Shown: positions 20,001 through 28,724 of the stretch, piece after piece
How the letters are laid out: each line of letters begins with the position of its first letter
Position numbering within the stretch: the stretch's first letter is position 1
Assembly: GCA_029560875.1 (NCBI GenBank)
Contig: JAKQKB010000184.1
Location: 27,086-91,085, forward strand
Origin: Bacteroidota bacterium
GTDB lineage: Bacteria > Bacteroidota > Bacteroidia > Bacteroidales > Tenuifilaceae
DNA length: 64,000 nt
Direction of reading: 5' to 3'
The notes under the pieces: model-generated
What the model was told of the DNA's origin: nothing
What the model saw: the letters and a program-made list of their open reading frames with translations, nothing else
Databases searched by the model: none
Position numbers and translations under genes: made by a program

Positions 20001-20073
20001 TCAATTAGATTTGAGGACTGAGATTGATAACGGTTTTAAACTTTTTATAGGGAATTATTCATCCAAAAAATAA
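17014..20073 (+). CDS. DUF2723 membrane protein (putative GT117-type glycosyltransferase)
   Basis: The 1019-residue protein has about ten membrane segments in the first 600 residues and a soluble C-terminal part with helical, TPR-like repeats. The DUF2723 signature FWDCGEFIATAYKLEVGHPP with GAPLF lies at residues 31-55. The acidic-motif loop after the first membrane segment resembles protein O-mannosyltransferase-like GT-C enzymes, and the family is now classed with glycosyltransferases (GT117). It is nearly universal in Bacteroidota, and a role in glycosylating exported proteins or lipids is inferred from the fold. It is a monocistronic-looking gene about 100 bases before atpD. Confidence 0.9.
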   Translation: MNTFKRVNNIAGWIVFAVSALVYLMTIEPTASFWDCGEFIATAYKLEVGHPPGAPLFMMIARFFALFASEPSQVALMVNAMSGLLSAFTILFLFWTITHLARKLIVKGDVNISMSKIIAIIASGTVGALAYTFSDTFWFSAVEGEVYAMSSFFTAIVVWAILKWEDVADEPFANRWLIFIAYMMGLSIGVHLLNLLTIPAIAFVYYFRKYKTTRNGVIATFAISSVILLTILYVIIPGLFKLGSLFELMFVNGFGLPYFTGFIFYLILVFGALTLGILYTHKHNHSIFNTSLLVVTVILIGYSSYAMILIRARANTPINENNPSHVFSLINYLNREQYGDRPLIYGQYYNAPVESTKELNTRLQKNGRYEETWLKTKYNFDGRFKTLFPRMYSPAEDHVEQYKDWGMVEGTPIKIQNRNGETETRYKPTLGENLLFFFRYQVGHMYIRYFMWNFVGRQDDIQSHGGVENGNWISGIKPVDRIFVGNQNALTDDMKNHPARNTYFFLPLILGLIGIYYQLVLRKDKRNFFVVFMLFFLTGLAIVIYLNQYPLQPRERDYAYAGSFYAFTIWIGLGVLAIYEWTKKVLSETTAAGAAGILCMSVPLIMATQNWDDHDRSGRYTARDFAANYLNSCPPNAILFTNGDNDTFPLWYAQEVEGIRTDVRIVNLSLLGTDWYIDQMKMKCYESAPLPISMDHSKYVQGTRDIVYIYSRINESVELKNIMTFLASDDLNTKLQVPGESPLPYLPANKLKLTVSKEKVLSSGTVKAKDESLIVPTMEWTIKGSHIQKAAMMILEIIANNNWERPIYFVSPHGDGDVGLSEYLQHDGFAYRLVPIKTTPADFLSIGRIDNDILYEKLMSTFKWGRMNEPDVFIDHNNQRTAMVLKLRNTFNRLATQLIEEGKKDSALNVLNKVTDLMPHEKYPYDFFMIGIAENYYKLNQTEKANAIVKKYNDILVQKLKYIDSLESRFQSYFDYDYRVSLQTLSELSNMTSIYGQLDLRTEIDNGFKLFIGNYSSKK

Positions 20074-20142
20074 ATATTAAATTTTGATTGCACTTCACAT
20101 CAAAATGATGTTTATTTAGGGTGTTTTTTTTCCATTAGTTAG

Positions 20143-20150
20143 TAACTTTG
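20143..20150 (+). promoter_or_regulatory. Candidate -7 element upstream of atpD
   Basis: TAACTTTG matches the Bacteroidota -7 consensus TAnnTTTG. It ends 22 bases before the atpD ATG, leaving a short leader. A clear TTTG at -33 is not visible. Confidence 0.5.
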
Positions 20151-20160
20151 AGTGTACTGA

Positions 20161-21684
<1,524 letters not shown>

Positions 21685-21697
21685 TTAAGTTGATACT

Positions 21698-21955
21698 ATG
21701 AAGTGTGACCTAATTTCACCTGAGAACTCCTATTTAATTGATGATACCCAGTACATTCAAGTACCAGGTAGTAAGGGTTTTTTCGGAATACTTCAAAAGC
21801 ACGCACCCATTGTATCATCGTTGGAACCAGGAATTGTTAGGGTAATACGGAACGATGGAGCAGAATTGCTTTTTAATATACCTGCTGGTGGATTTGTTGA
21901 GGTAAACGAGGATGTTGTTACTATAATTGCCGAGTCGCTTACTCAAACATTTTAA
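21698..21955 (+). CDS. atpC: F1Fo ATP synthase subunit epsilon
   Basis: The 85-residue protein keeps only the N-terminal beta-sandwich of epsilon (PGSKGFFGILQKHAPIVSSL and IPAGGFVEVNEDVVTIIAES). The C-terminal helical hairpin found in E. coli epsilon (about 139 residues) is absent, which is usual in Bacteroidota and should remove helix-mediated inhibition of ATP hydrolysis. It starts 13 bases after atpD, and the alpha/beta hydrolase begins 4 bases after it. Confidence 0.95.
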   Translation: MKCDLISPENSYLIDDTQYIQVPGSKGFFGILQKHAPIVSSLEPGIVRVIRNDGAELLFNIPAGGFVEVNEDVVTIIAESLTQTF

Positions 21956-21959
21956 ATAG

Positions 21960-22682
21960 ATGAGAGGTTTAATAACCCTTGCGCTTGCTGTGTCCTCTAT
22001 GTTAACAGGATTTTCGCAGCAAACCATTACTTTTCCTTCAAAAGATGGGCTATCCATCACAGCCGATTTGTATGTGGCAGATATCAACAAGCCCTATATA
22101 CTGCTTTTACATCAGGCAGGTTATAGCCGTGGCGAGTACCGTGAAATTGCTCCACGCTTAACTAAGCTTGGTTACAACTGTTTGGCTATAGACCAACGCT
22201 CTGGATACGAAGTAAACTACGTTAAAAACGAAACAGCTAAGCTTGCCAAGGAAAAGGGATTACCCGTTGAGTATCTGGATGCTTTACAGGACGTTGAGGC
22301 TGCGTTAGATTTTATCAAAAGTAAAACGGATTTGCCCATTGTTATTTGGGGAAGCTCCTATTCCGCATCACTTGCATTAATTGAAACTGCAAAAAACCTT
22401 CGGATTAAGGCTGCCGTAGTTTTTTCGCCTGGCGAGTACTTTGGTCAGGACGATTTTATCAAATCGAAAATATCAAAAATATCTGTTCCTATCCTTTTAC
22501 TTTCTTCGAAGGATGAGTGCGATACCGTAAAAGAACTTGTAGAGGGTATTAAGCCATCGCTTAAAACATTCCATTGCCCAGCCGATGATGGTAAACATGG
22601 CTCAAAGGCGCTATGGAAGAGCAATCCCTCGAGCAAGGATTACTGGATGTCAATCACAATGTTTTTTAGCAAACTGAAATAA
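21960..22682 (+). CDS. Exported alpha/beta hydrolase
   Basis: The 240-residue protein has a short signal peptide (MRGLITLALAVSSMLTGFSQ). The fold is that of dienelactone hydrolase-like alpha/beta hydrolases: LLHQAGYSRGEYREIAPRL near the oxyanion loop, the nucleophile elbow WGSSYSA near residue 136 (Ser as nucleophile), a late Asp in SSKDECD and His in DDGKHGSKAL. Substrate unknown. It is 4 bases downstream of atpC and probably shares its transcript, although no functional link to ATP synthase is known. It converges with the TetR gene at 22686, with a 3-base gap. Confidence 0.85.
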   Translation: MRGLITLALAVSSMLTGFSQQTITFPSKDGLSITADLYVADINKPYILLLHQAGYSRGEYREIAPRLTKLGYNCLAIDQRSGYEVNYVKNETAKLAKEKGLPVEYLDALQDVEAALDFIKSKTDLPIVIWGSSYSASLALIETAKNLRIKAAVVFSPGEYFGQDDFIKSKISKISVPILLLSSKDECDTVKELVEGIKPSLKTFHCPADDGKHGSKALWKSNPSSKDYWMSITMFFSKLK

Positions 22683-22685
22683 TTC

Positions 22686-23765
22686 CTACTCCAAATTTCT
22701 TTCAAAAATTGGCGAATTATACGAAGGGTTGAAGTTTGAGTTGAACACAATGCTTCCGTTCTCGTAGTTCACATAACCCTTTATGAATTGATTGGGCAAT
22801 GTAAAAACTTTATCCTCATTCTCATTTAGCGATGGAGGCGTTTCGCTAAAGATATTTTCGATATATATGTTGATACCTCTGGATTTTACTTCGTTAGCAT
22901 AGTAGGTAAACAATTCACGGGTAATTACAATAACCACCACGTAGTTGCCATAATACTTGTACATATTATGCTTGTACATCAAATCGAGTTTATCGTTAAC
23001 TACCTGCTCGGCGGTGTTGTAGAAAGTTTCGGTATACCTAAATCCCTCCTGAATAATTTTGCGAGCAGTGTACTCGTCCTTGGTATAGTGTATAAATATT
23101 AACCTATTGGAATCGTCCTCAAAAATAAAGTTTAGAATATCGGGCTCGAATAAACTTGGAGTTTTTGCCGATGTTTCGGCCTTAATTATTTTCTCAAGTT
23201 GACGGTCAACTAAACTTAAAAATTCTTTATAATCGGGCGGATAATGCCTATTGAGGTAAAGCAGCAGTAATCCTGGAATTTGATACTTCAGTATTGTACG
23301 CATCTTATCGGCAGAGCCAATGCCAACAATTTCTTCCTTTGTACAGTATTTCCACTCCTCCTCGCAAAGCCTATCGAGGAATGAGCATATTAACTCCGAT
23401 GTGGGTTGCTTATTCTCTATATCGGAGATTTTTTCCAAGAAAAAAAGTTCAAAAACCCCAGGATACTCAACAAAATACTTCACATAGGCCTTTGTGATAT
23501 CCTTTATTTTCTCGGTTCCTCGTGGCGAGTTTTTTGTTTCTTTGATGACAAACTCTTCGCACTCCTCCTGAAAATCCTTAATACACTCAAAAATTAAATC
23601 CTTTACGTCCTTAAAGTAGTTATATAGAGTTGCGTAAGAATACCCAGCCTGGTCCGCAATGTTACGAACGCTAATACTATCCAATCCCTCCCCCTTAAGG
23701 ATTTCCTTTGCTGCTTGAATGAAGTAACCCCTCATTCTTTTCTCCTGGATAATTTTGTTCTTCAT
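22686..23765 (-). CDS. TetR-type regulator with a large extra C-terminal domain
   Basis: The 359-residue protein is far longer than the usual ~190-220 for TetR proteins. Residues 12-60 are a clear TetR helix-turn-helix (LDSISVRNIADQAGYSYATL followed by YNYFKDVKDLIF), and 70-200 is a helical ligand/dimer domain. Residues 215-359 form an additional mixed alpha/beta domain starting IFIHYTKDEYTARKIIQEGF, with a strand-rich continuation YGNYVVVIVITRELF. The His-Tyr-Thr start followed by ARKIIQEGF resembles N-termini of ADP-ribosyltransferase-like folds, but no catalytic set is certain. A 17-bp inverted repeat lies 37 bases upstream. Target genes are unknown; the divergent gene is the UpxY-like antiterminator. 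Confidence 0.8.
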   Translation of the reverse strand: MKNKIIQEKRMRGYFIQAAKEILKGEGLDSISVRNIADQAGYSYATLYNYFKDVKDLIFECIKDFQEECEEFVIKETKNSPRGTEKIKDITKAYVKYFVEYPGVFELFFLEKISDIENKQPTSELICSFLDRLCEEEWKYCTKEEIVGIGSADKMRTILKYQIPGLLLLYLNRHYPPDYKEFLSLVDRQLEKIIKAETSAKTPSLFEPDILNFIFEDDSNRLIFIHYTKDEYTARKIIQEGFRYTETFYNTAEQVVNDKLDLMYKHNMYKYYGNYVVVIVITRELFTYYANEVKSRGINIYIENIFSETPPSLNENEDKVFTLPNQFIKGYVNYENGSIVFNSNFNPSYNSPIFERNLE

Positions 23766-23802
23766 TGTGGAAGAGGCTGTATTTTATAGAAAAGAAAAAC
23801 AA

Positions 23803-23819
23803 TGTTAATAAAATTAACA
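23803..23819. promoter_or_regulatory. Inverted repeat, candidate operator of the long TetR regulator
   Basis: TGTTAAT-AAA-ATTAACA is a perfect 7-bp inverted repeat with a 3-base centre, placed 37 bases before the start codon of the leftward TetR gene and about 110 bases before the promoter of the divergent gene. Size and position fit autoregulation. A further GTTAAT half-site follows at 23822-23827. Confidence 0.5.
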
Positions 23820-23929
23820 GCGTTAATCAAGTTTTTAGCCAAAAATTTTTAATGTTCAATCCATTGCTTTACAATTAATAAACAATTCAATGCGAAATTT
23901 GATTAGTTTTTGTTGATACTTGTTTTAAT

Positions 23930-23937
23930 TACCTTTG
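23930..23937 (+). promoter_or_regulatory. Candidate -7 element for the UpxY-like gene
   Basis: TACCTTTG matches TAnnTTTG, with a TTTG 17 bases upstream at 23909-23912 (slightly close spacing). It lies 20 bases before the ATG at 23958, which rules out the longer upstream start at 23910. Confidence 0.55.
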
Positions 23938-23957
23938 TACTTATAATTCAAATAGAA

Positions 23958-24458
23958 ATGGAACACAGTTTTTGGCTTGCGGCATACACTAAACCCCGAA
24001 ACGAAAAGAAAGTTTACGCTCGCTTGGTTGAGGCAGGTATAGAGACTTTTTTGCCGCTTCAAAAGCGGTTGAAACAGTGGAGCGATAGGAAAAAAATGGT
24101 TGAAGAGCCGCTTTTCAACTCTTACATTTTTGTTAGAATAACCCAACGGCAATACTATGATGTTTTAAACACCGCAGGCGTGGTCCGATATGTTACTTTT
24201 GGAGGTAAAGCTGCGGTCATTCCCGAGCGTCAAATTGAGCAGGTTAAGCAACTATTGGTTCAAGATATCGAAATTGAAACTGTAGCAGAGGAGTTTGAAG
24301 CAGGAACCAAAGTTGAGGTAAAATTCGGTGGGCTAAAAGGAATTGTTGGCGAAATTGTTGAGCATTCAGGTAAAAGGAAAATTCTTCTTAAAATTGACCA
24401 TATTAGCCATTCATTGCTGGTTACTTTGCCGGTAGAGTATGTTACAAAAACAGTTTAA
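23958..24458 (+). CDS. UpxY/NusG-family transcription antiterminator
   Basis: From ATG 23958 the protein has 166 residues (MEHSFWLAAYTKPRNEKKVY...). The NGN domain (residues 1-105) has the WLAAYTKPRNEKKVYARL start and EPLFNSYIFVRI core; a KOW motif follows in GTKVEVKFGGLKGIVGEIVE. It belongs to the specialised NusG paralogues (RfaH, LoaP, UpxY) that, in Bacteroides, promote elongation through capsule operons. Here no polysaccharide operon follows: the next genes are a leftward toxin-antitoxin pair. It is therefore an orphan copy whose target lies elsewhere or has been lost. Confidence 0.9.
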   Translation: MEHSFWLAAYTKPRNEKKVYARLVEAGIETFLPLQKRLKQWSDRKKMVEEPLFNSYIFVRITQRQYYDVLNTAGVVRYVTFGGKAAVIPERQIEQVKQLLVQDIEIETVAEEFEAGTKVEVKFGGLKGIVGEIVEHSGKRKILLKIDHISHSLLVTLPVEYVTKTV

Positions 24459-24520
24459 AATAATTCTGCTTGTGTTCACAAATCACGTTTGTCTATTTTA
24501 AAACTTCAGCCTAGAAAGGG

Positions 24521-24814
24521 TTATAGATGTAATGCCTTTATATCTTTATGATTGTTCCAAAAACGTAAAAGTTCTATTGTATTTGAATCGATAACCCTAT
24601 AAAACAATGTTACCTGCCTGCATATAACGCAGCGTTTAACATCTTGTCTATCTGTATCCTGAAACTCAACAACTCCCTTTCTTAAAATATTCTCGATTTC
24701 CTGCACCTCATCAATAAATTCTTGGGCTTCCTTTTCAGACCATTCGCGCAGCAAGTAGTCAATATTTTCGTAATAATCAACTTTGGCTAATTTATTCCAA
24801 ATTAAACTTCTCAT
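24521..24814 (-). CDS. ParE/RelE-superfamily toxin
   Basis: The 97-residue basic protein has the ParE/RelE fold pattern: an N-terminal strand (LIWNKLAKVDYYENIDYLL), two helices (EKEAQEFIDEVQEIENIL), and late strands with CVICRQVTLFYRVIDSNTIE and LLRFWNNHKD. It overlaps the upstream antitoxin gene by 4 bases (ATGA). Whether it blocks gyrase (ParE) or cleaves ribosome-bound mRNA (RelE) cannot be read from the sequence. The pair probably forms a type II module and may be addictive. Confidence 0.88.
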   Translation of the reverse strand: MRSLIWNKLAKVDYYENIDYLLREWSEKEAQEFIDEVQEIENILRKGVVEFQDTDRQDVKRCVICRQVTLFYRVIDSNTIELLRFWNNHKDIKALHL

Positions 24815-25056
24815 TTAAAATTTAAAGTTGGGAATTTACGTTTCGCCTCATCAATAACTTCTTCGTGCGAAAAAGATTCGCCCTTTTGACTTGCCTCAAG
24901 AGCTTCGTCAATAGCGGCTTTTTCATCGTTCGACAACTTATAAGGAAGCCTTGCGTTCAGCAACTTAAGGAAATCGATATATATTTTCTCAAGGTCAGAT
25001 TCCTTTATGCTATCAATTCTTCTAAATAAGTCCAATTTGATTTCTGCAGAATTCAT
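24811..25056 (-). CDS. Antitoxin of the ParE/RelE-type module
   Basis: The 81-residue acidic protein lies directly upstream of the toxin with a 4-base overlap. It starts with a helical region (EIKLDLFRRIDSIKESDLEK) and has the YKLSNDEKAAIDEALEASQK segment common to addiction-module antitoxins of this class, followed by the toxin-wrapping tail EEVIDEAKRKFPTLNF. No ribbon-helix-helix or HTH motif is obvious, so how it would bind its promoter is unclear. Confidence 0.85.
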   Translation of the reverse strand: MNSAEIKLDLFRRIDSIKESDLEKIYIDFLKLLNARLPYKLSNDEKAAIDEALEASQKGESFSHEEVIDEAKRKFPTLNFK

Positions 25057-25202
25057 TATTACCAGTTTTCACATACTACAAATTTAACGATAAAATCTTC
25101 GATTTTGTTCTGTATTAAATGATTAATTTGACAACAATTAAAAAATACAAATAACAGAACGAAAGTAGCCAAAGAAGCCATTTATGCTGAATGGAGGTAG
25201 AA

Positions 25203-26642
25203 TTAGGGATTAATCCAAACCACAGAGTTCCCTGTTCCAAACTCGTTTTGCTCCCAAAGTTTGTTATCGGGGTCGAGTATCCACTCGCCATCAACAATCA
25301 GCTTGTAGGTGTGCTTTCCAGGTTTTAGGTAAAGCGGTATTTCCCATCCGTTGGATGTTTTTTTCATCCTAAAACCATCGCGATTCCATCCATTAAAACT
25401 GCCAGAAATTGAAACAAATTTTGCATTGGAAAATCCTTTTACCTTGAAAGTGTAATTTGGATTTATAGCCAAAATAGAGTTGGTATAATTGCCACTTCCT
25501 ATTGTGGTTGGGTTATCGGGGTCGGTAATCCATTTGCCATCTACAATAAATTTGTACTCATAATTGCCCGATGCTAAATTATAGGGCAAAATCCACCCAT
25601 CATTGGTTTTTTGCATCAACAGTTCGCCTCCGTTCCAAGCGTTGAAATTTCCGGCCAAAAACACCCTTTCTGCGGCTAAATACCCTTTTAGTTTAAACGT
25701 ATATGAATTTCCTATTCCAATAAATGAGTTAACGTTTCCTCGACCATCGGGACGGGTAACCTTATTTGTGGGGTCGAGCACCCAGTTATTGTCAACTATA
25801 TACTTGTAGGCATGGGTTCCCTCTCTTAGAAACATTGGAATTTCCCAGCCATCCTTTGACTTTTCAAGCTTCAGCTCGTTTGGATTCCAGTTATTGAAGC
25901 TGCCTGCAAGCATTACCATTTTAGCGTTAGGAAAAGCATTCAGCGTAAATTTATGGTTGTAGCAGTATACTGCTGAATTGTAACTTCCGTGTTCATTCTT
26001 CTCGCGCTGTTTATTGCTTGGGTCGTGCATCCATCGTCCATCAACAATGTACTTGTATGTATATTTTCCGGGTTGAAGTTTAATGCTAACAACCCAACCA
26101 TTCTCAATTTTTTGCATTGGAGTTTTCATGGTGCTCCAAGCGTTGAACGAACCTGAAATATAAACCCGTTTTGCATTATTGTTATTGGGTAGGAAAAAGT
26201 GAGCCGCGCCGTTTTTGTAATTAAACGCACCCTCGTCATCAAAACGATTTACTCCGTAGTTGGCAAATATAGTTCCCTCCTCGTAGGCATACTTTACATT
26301 CGATTCTAGCGTAATATTATCCACCGTTTGCTGAATGGCAGAACCCTCATTGAGCAGTTTGGAAAATTCAATAACTGAAGCAGATATCTTTTTTGATTTC
26401 CATACAACTCCATTTGCTTTAAATTCAGTGATTCCCCTTTTGATATTTGTAATTACTGCGCTATCAATATCAAATAAATCAATAAATTCTTTCTTTTGAT
26501 TATCGGTCCAGTTTAGGTTATAGGTAAAAACAAGCCTATCGTCCACAATTCGGCACGAATTTTTAGGATTGGTTTGACTCCAAGCACTTACCGATGCTAG
26601 TAGGTATGCGCAAAGCAATAGTATCTTTAGTTTCATTCTCAT
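25203..26642 (-). CDS. Exported protein with four glycogen-binding (CBM48/AMPK-like) modules
   Basis: The 479-residue protein has a signal peptide (ending LLASVSAWSQ) and an N-terminal region of about 120 residues with no recognised domain. Four tandem E-set modules follow, each with the pattern V-x-(I/L)-(S/A)-G-(S/N)-FN-x-W, GW-x-(I/V/L) and a Y-(K/T)-Y-K-x-IVDG/N-x-W-x-x-DP ending (for example YKYIVDGRWMHDP). These resemble the glycogen-binding domain of AMPK beta and CBM48. No catalytic domain is present, so it may bind alpha-glucans at the cell surface or serve a structural role. Its start overlaps the stop of the upstream protease gene by 4 bases, implying coupled expression. Confidence 0.87.
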   Translation of the reverse strand: MRMKLKILLLCAYLLASVSAWSQTNPKNSCRIVDDRLVFTYNLNWTDNQKKEFIDLFDIDSAVITNIKRGITEFKANGVVWKSKKISASVIEFSKLLNEGSAIQQTVDNITLESNVKYAYEEGTIFANYGVNRFDDEGAFNYKNGAAHFFLPNNNNAKRVYISGSFNAWSTMKTPMQKIENGWVVSIKLQPGKYTYKYIVDGRWMHDPSNKQREKNEHGSYNSAVYCYNHKFTLNAFPNAKMVMLAGSFNNWNPNELKLEKSKDGWEIPMFLREGTHAYKYIVDNNWVLDPTNKVTRPDGRGNVNSFIGIGNSYTFKLKGYLAAERVFLAGNFNAWNGGELLMQKTNDGWILPYNLASGNYEYKFIVDGKWITDPDNPTTIGSGNYTNSILAINPNYTFKVKGFSNAKFVSISGSFNGWNRDGFRMKKTSNGWEIPLYLKPGKHTYKLIVDGEWILDPDNKLWEQNEFGTGNSVVWINP

Positions 26643-27613
26643 TTCTCCTCGGTATTATAGTAACAAATACCCATCTGCTTTTTCCGGATGTTGATGCTTA
26701 CGATGCCCTTGCTCAAAAACTCGTAACCTACAACACCCCCAAATTGTTTGTTATAAACACTTTCCAACGACGAAAGATTGGTAATAATCGTCTCCATTCC
26801 ATCGTAACTTTTACTGCCCAACTTAAAATCGTTTATAATTCCAAAAAGTACATCGCGCCTAACCGCACCTGCACCCATTAAACTTATACGGCGAGTTATG
26901 GAGATTGTGTTAAGTATGCTCCGCGGCAACGAAGTACTTATGGAACTTATCTCGGCTCCTGTATCAAGGCAAAACTTAACGGGCTTACCGGCAACTTTAC
27001 CAGTAAAAAACACAATGTTGTTGGACTCCTCAATGCTTTCAACAATATCGGGTTTAAAAGTAAAATCGGATTTATTCAGTTTATTCCCTTTCCTATCAAC
27101 TCTAATAAGCGTAAGTTGGCTATTTTGAATATCGATAATAACCTCGTAGTTGCGTAAATGGCTAAAGCCGATAAGTCCATAAACCCTTATTCCGCGATTA
27201 TTCTCAATATGTCCAAGGTCAACCAAATCGGCTCGCACGTTACGGTACAGCAAATCGCCAAAGCAAACGCTATCGGTGGTTATGCTATGTGTGGAGCCAA
27301 TTGAACCTGTAATTCCATGCGAAACAGAGTTTCCCGTTTTAACATAATCGCGAAAGTAGGTTGAGTTGAGCACCAGCCCTGCCGAGCCTGTATCGAATAC
27401 GAGATTGCCAATCTTATCGTCGATTTTTGCTTCAATAAGCAGCAACTTTCCAACCCTAATAAGCGGTATATTTATGATATCGCTTTCAGTTATTTCAGTA
27501 ATTGTAATAGGGTGAGACTCAAATTCTAGTTTATGAGTAAATATGGAGTTATACCAAAGAGAGCCTGCAAGGCAAAAAGTAGCCAGAAATATATTTAGCA
27601 GGAACAACCTCAT
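26639..27613 (-). CDS. Retropepsin-like aspartic protease
   Basis: The 324-residue exported protein starts with a hydrophobic signal or anchor (LLNIFLATFCLAGSLWYN). It contains two aspartic-protease half-sites: VFDTGSAGLVLNS near residue 75 and FCLDTGAEISSIS near 218, each with the D-T-G triad followed by a hydrophobic-hydrophobic-G type pattern later (VYGLIGFSHL, VVGYEFL). Two lobes within one chain give a pepsin-like arrangement built from retropepsin modules. Periplasmic processing is likely, with unknown substrate. It is the first gene of the two-gene leftward operon with the CBM48-like protein. Confidence 0.88.
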   Translation of the reverse strand: MRLFLLNIFLATFCLAGSLWYNSIFTHKLEFESHPITITEITESDIINIPLIRVGKLLLIEAKIDDKIGNLVFDTGSAGLVLNSTYFRDYVKTGNSVSHGITGSIGSTHSITTDSVCFGDLLYRNVRADLVDLGHIENNRGIRVYGLIGFSHLRNYEVIIDIQNSQLTLIRVDRKGNKLNKSDFTFKPDIVESIEESNNIVFFTGKVAGKPVKFCLDTGAEISSISTSLPRSILNTISITRRISLMGAGAVRRDVLFGIINDFKLGSKSYDGMETIITNLSSLESVYNKQFGGVVGYEFLSKGIVSINIRKKQMGICYYNTEEK

Positions 27614-27672
27614 TGGATTTTGAATTTGGATAAAGATAATTAAATTGCCTCCAATTTTTAAAATTCATTATA

Positions 27673-28560
27673 ATGAAAAAATTTGCTGTTTTTACGTTTT
27701 TTGCCTTTGCAATCCTTTTATCGGGCTGTGTTTCATTTTTTAGTATGATAAATTATAGCCCTTCGCCCAAAATTGTTGATGTTTCGTTTTCCGATAATAT
27801 CAACCCCAGCTATAGATTTGCCTATTCCGATACGGCTGGAAACGAGTATCTCCGAAAACTAAGAGTTAATTACGGACTCGATACCCTAACCCAAAAAGCA
27901 AATAGTGAATTCGAGAAGGTTTTGCTAATTCTGCAATGGACCCGACAGCAATGGAACCATAGCGGAAGTAATCAGCCCCCAAAATCCGATGCAATATCAA
28001 TTCTGGAAGAAGCAAAAACCGGTAAAAGCTTCCGATGCGTTGAGTATGGCATTGTTAGCGCTGCAGCTCTCAACAGTATTGGATTACCTGCCCGCGTTAT
28101 TGGACTTAAAACCCGCGATGTTGAGAAGGTAAAATACGGCGCAGGACACGTTGCTGCAGAGGTGTACCTTCCTGAACTAAAAAAATGGGTGTTTCTTGAC
28201 GGACAGTTCAATGCCATTCCGGTGCTAAACAATGTTCCTTTAAGTGCTGTGGAGTTTAAGCAAGCAATACAGAACAATAATGCAGATTTAAAAATTGTAA
28301 GTTTAAATAGAACTGCCAACGAAACAGAAAAGGCTAACTATTTAAAGTTTGCTGCCAAGTATTTGTTCTATTTTGATGCTACTTTCGATAATAGGATTGG
28401 TGTAGCAGGCCCAAGGCTAACAATCAACGATAAAACCAAGTTGACGCTAGTTCCGTTAAATGTTAAGAATCCCACTATTTTCCAGCGAAAATACCCTATA
28501 GACTACAGCGAGTATACAAATTCTGTGAAGGATTTTTATCAGGTGCCGGTTTTTAATTGA
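27673..28560 (+). CDS. Transglutaminase-like lipoprotein
   Basis: The 295-residue protein has a lipobox signal peptide (FAFAILLSGC, Cys19). A transglutaminase-like domain (residues 90-190) shows the catalytic triad pattern: Cys in GKSFRCVEYGIVSAAAL, His in KYGAGHVAAEVYLPE and Asp in WVFLDGQFN. Such proteins act as cysteine peptidases or amidases in the periplasm. It stands alone, starting 59 bases from the divergently transcribed protease gene, so the two share a promoter region. Substrate unknown. Confidence 0.87.
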   Translation: MKKFAVFTFFAFAILLSGCVSFFSMINYSPSPKIVDVSFSDNINPSYRFAYSDTAGNEYLRKLRVNYGLDTLTQKANSEFEKVLLILQWTRQQWNHSGSNQPPKSDAISILEEAKTGKSFRCVEYGIVSAAALNSIGLPARVIGLKTRDVEKVKYGAGHVAAEVYLPELKKWVFLDGQFNAIPVLNNVPLSAVEFKQAIQNNNADLKIVSLNRTANETEKANYLKFAAKYLFYFDATFDNRIGVAGPRLTINDKTKLTLVPLNVKNPTIFQRKYPIDYSEYTNSVKDFYQVPVFN

Positions 28561-28724
28561 TTATGATTTTTACTTGTACGCTTTGTTAAACTGAAACTAC
28601 TCGTTTGCGCGTGTCTTCCTTTGACGCATGCGACTTTTGCCGCTTTTGTATCAGATTTGTACCGTAATCCATATCTTTCACCTAAGCTCTGCCCAATCAC
28701 AAAACACCTAGTGTTTATAATGTT

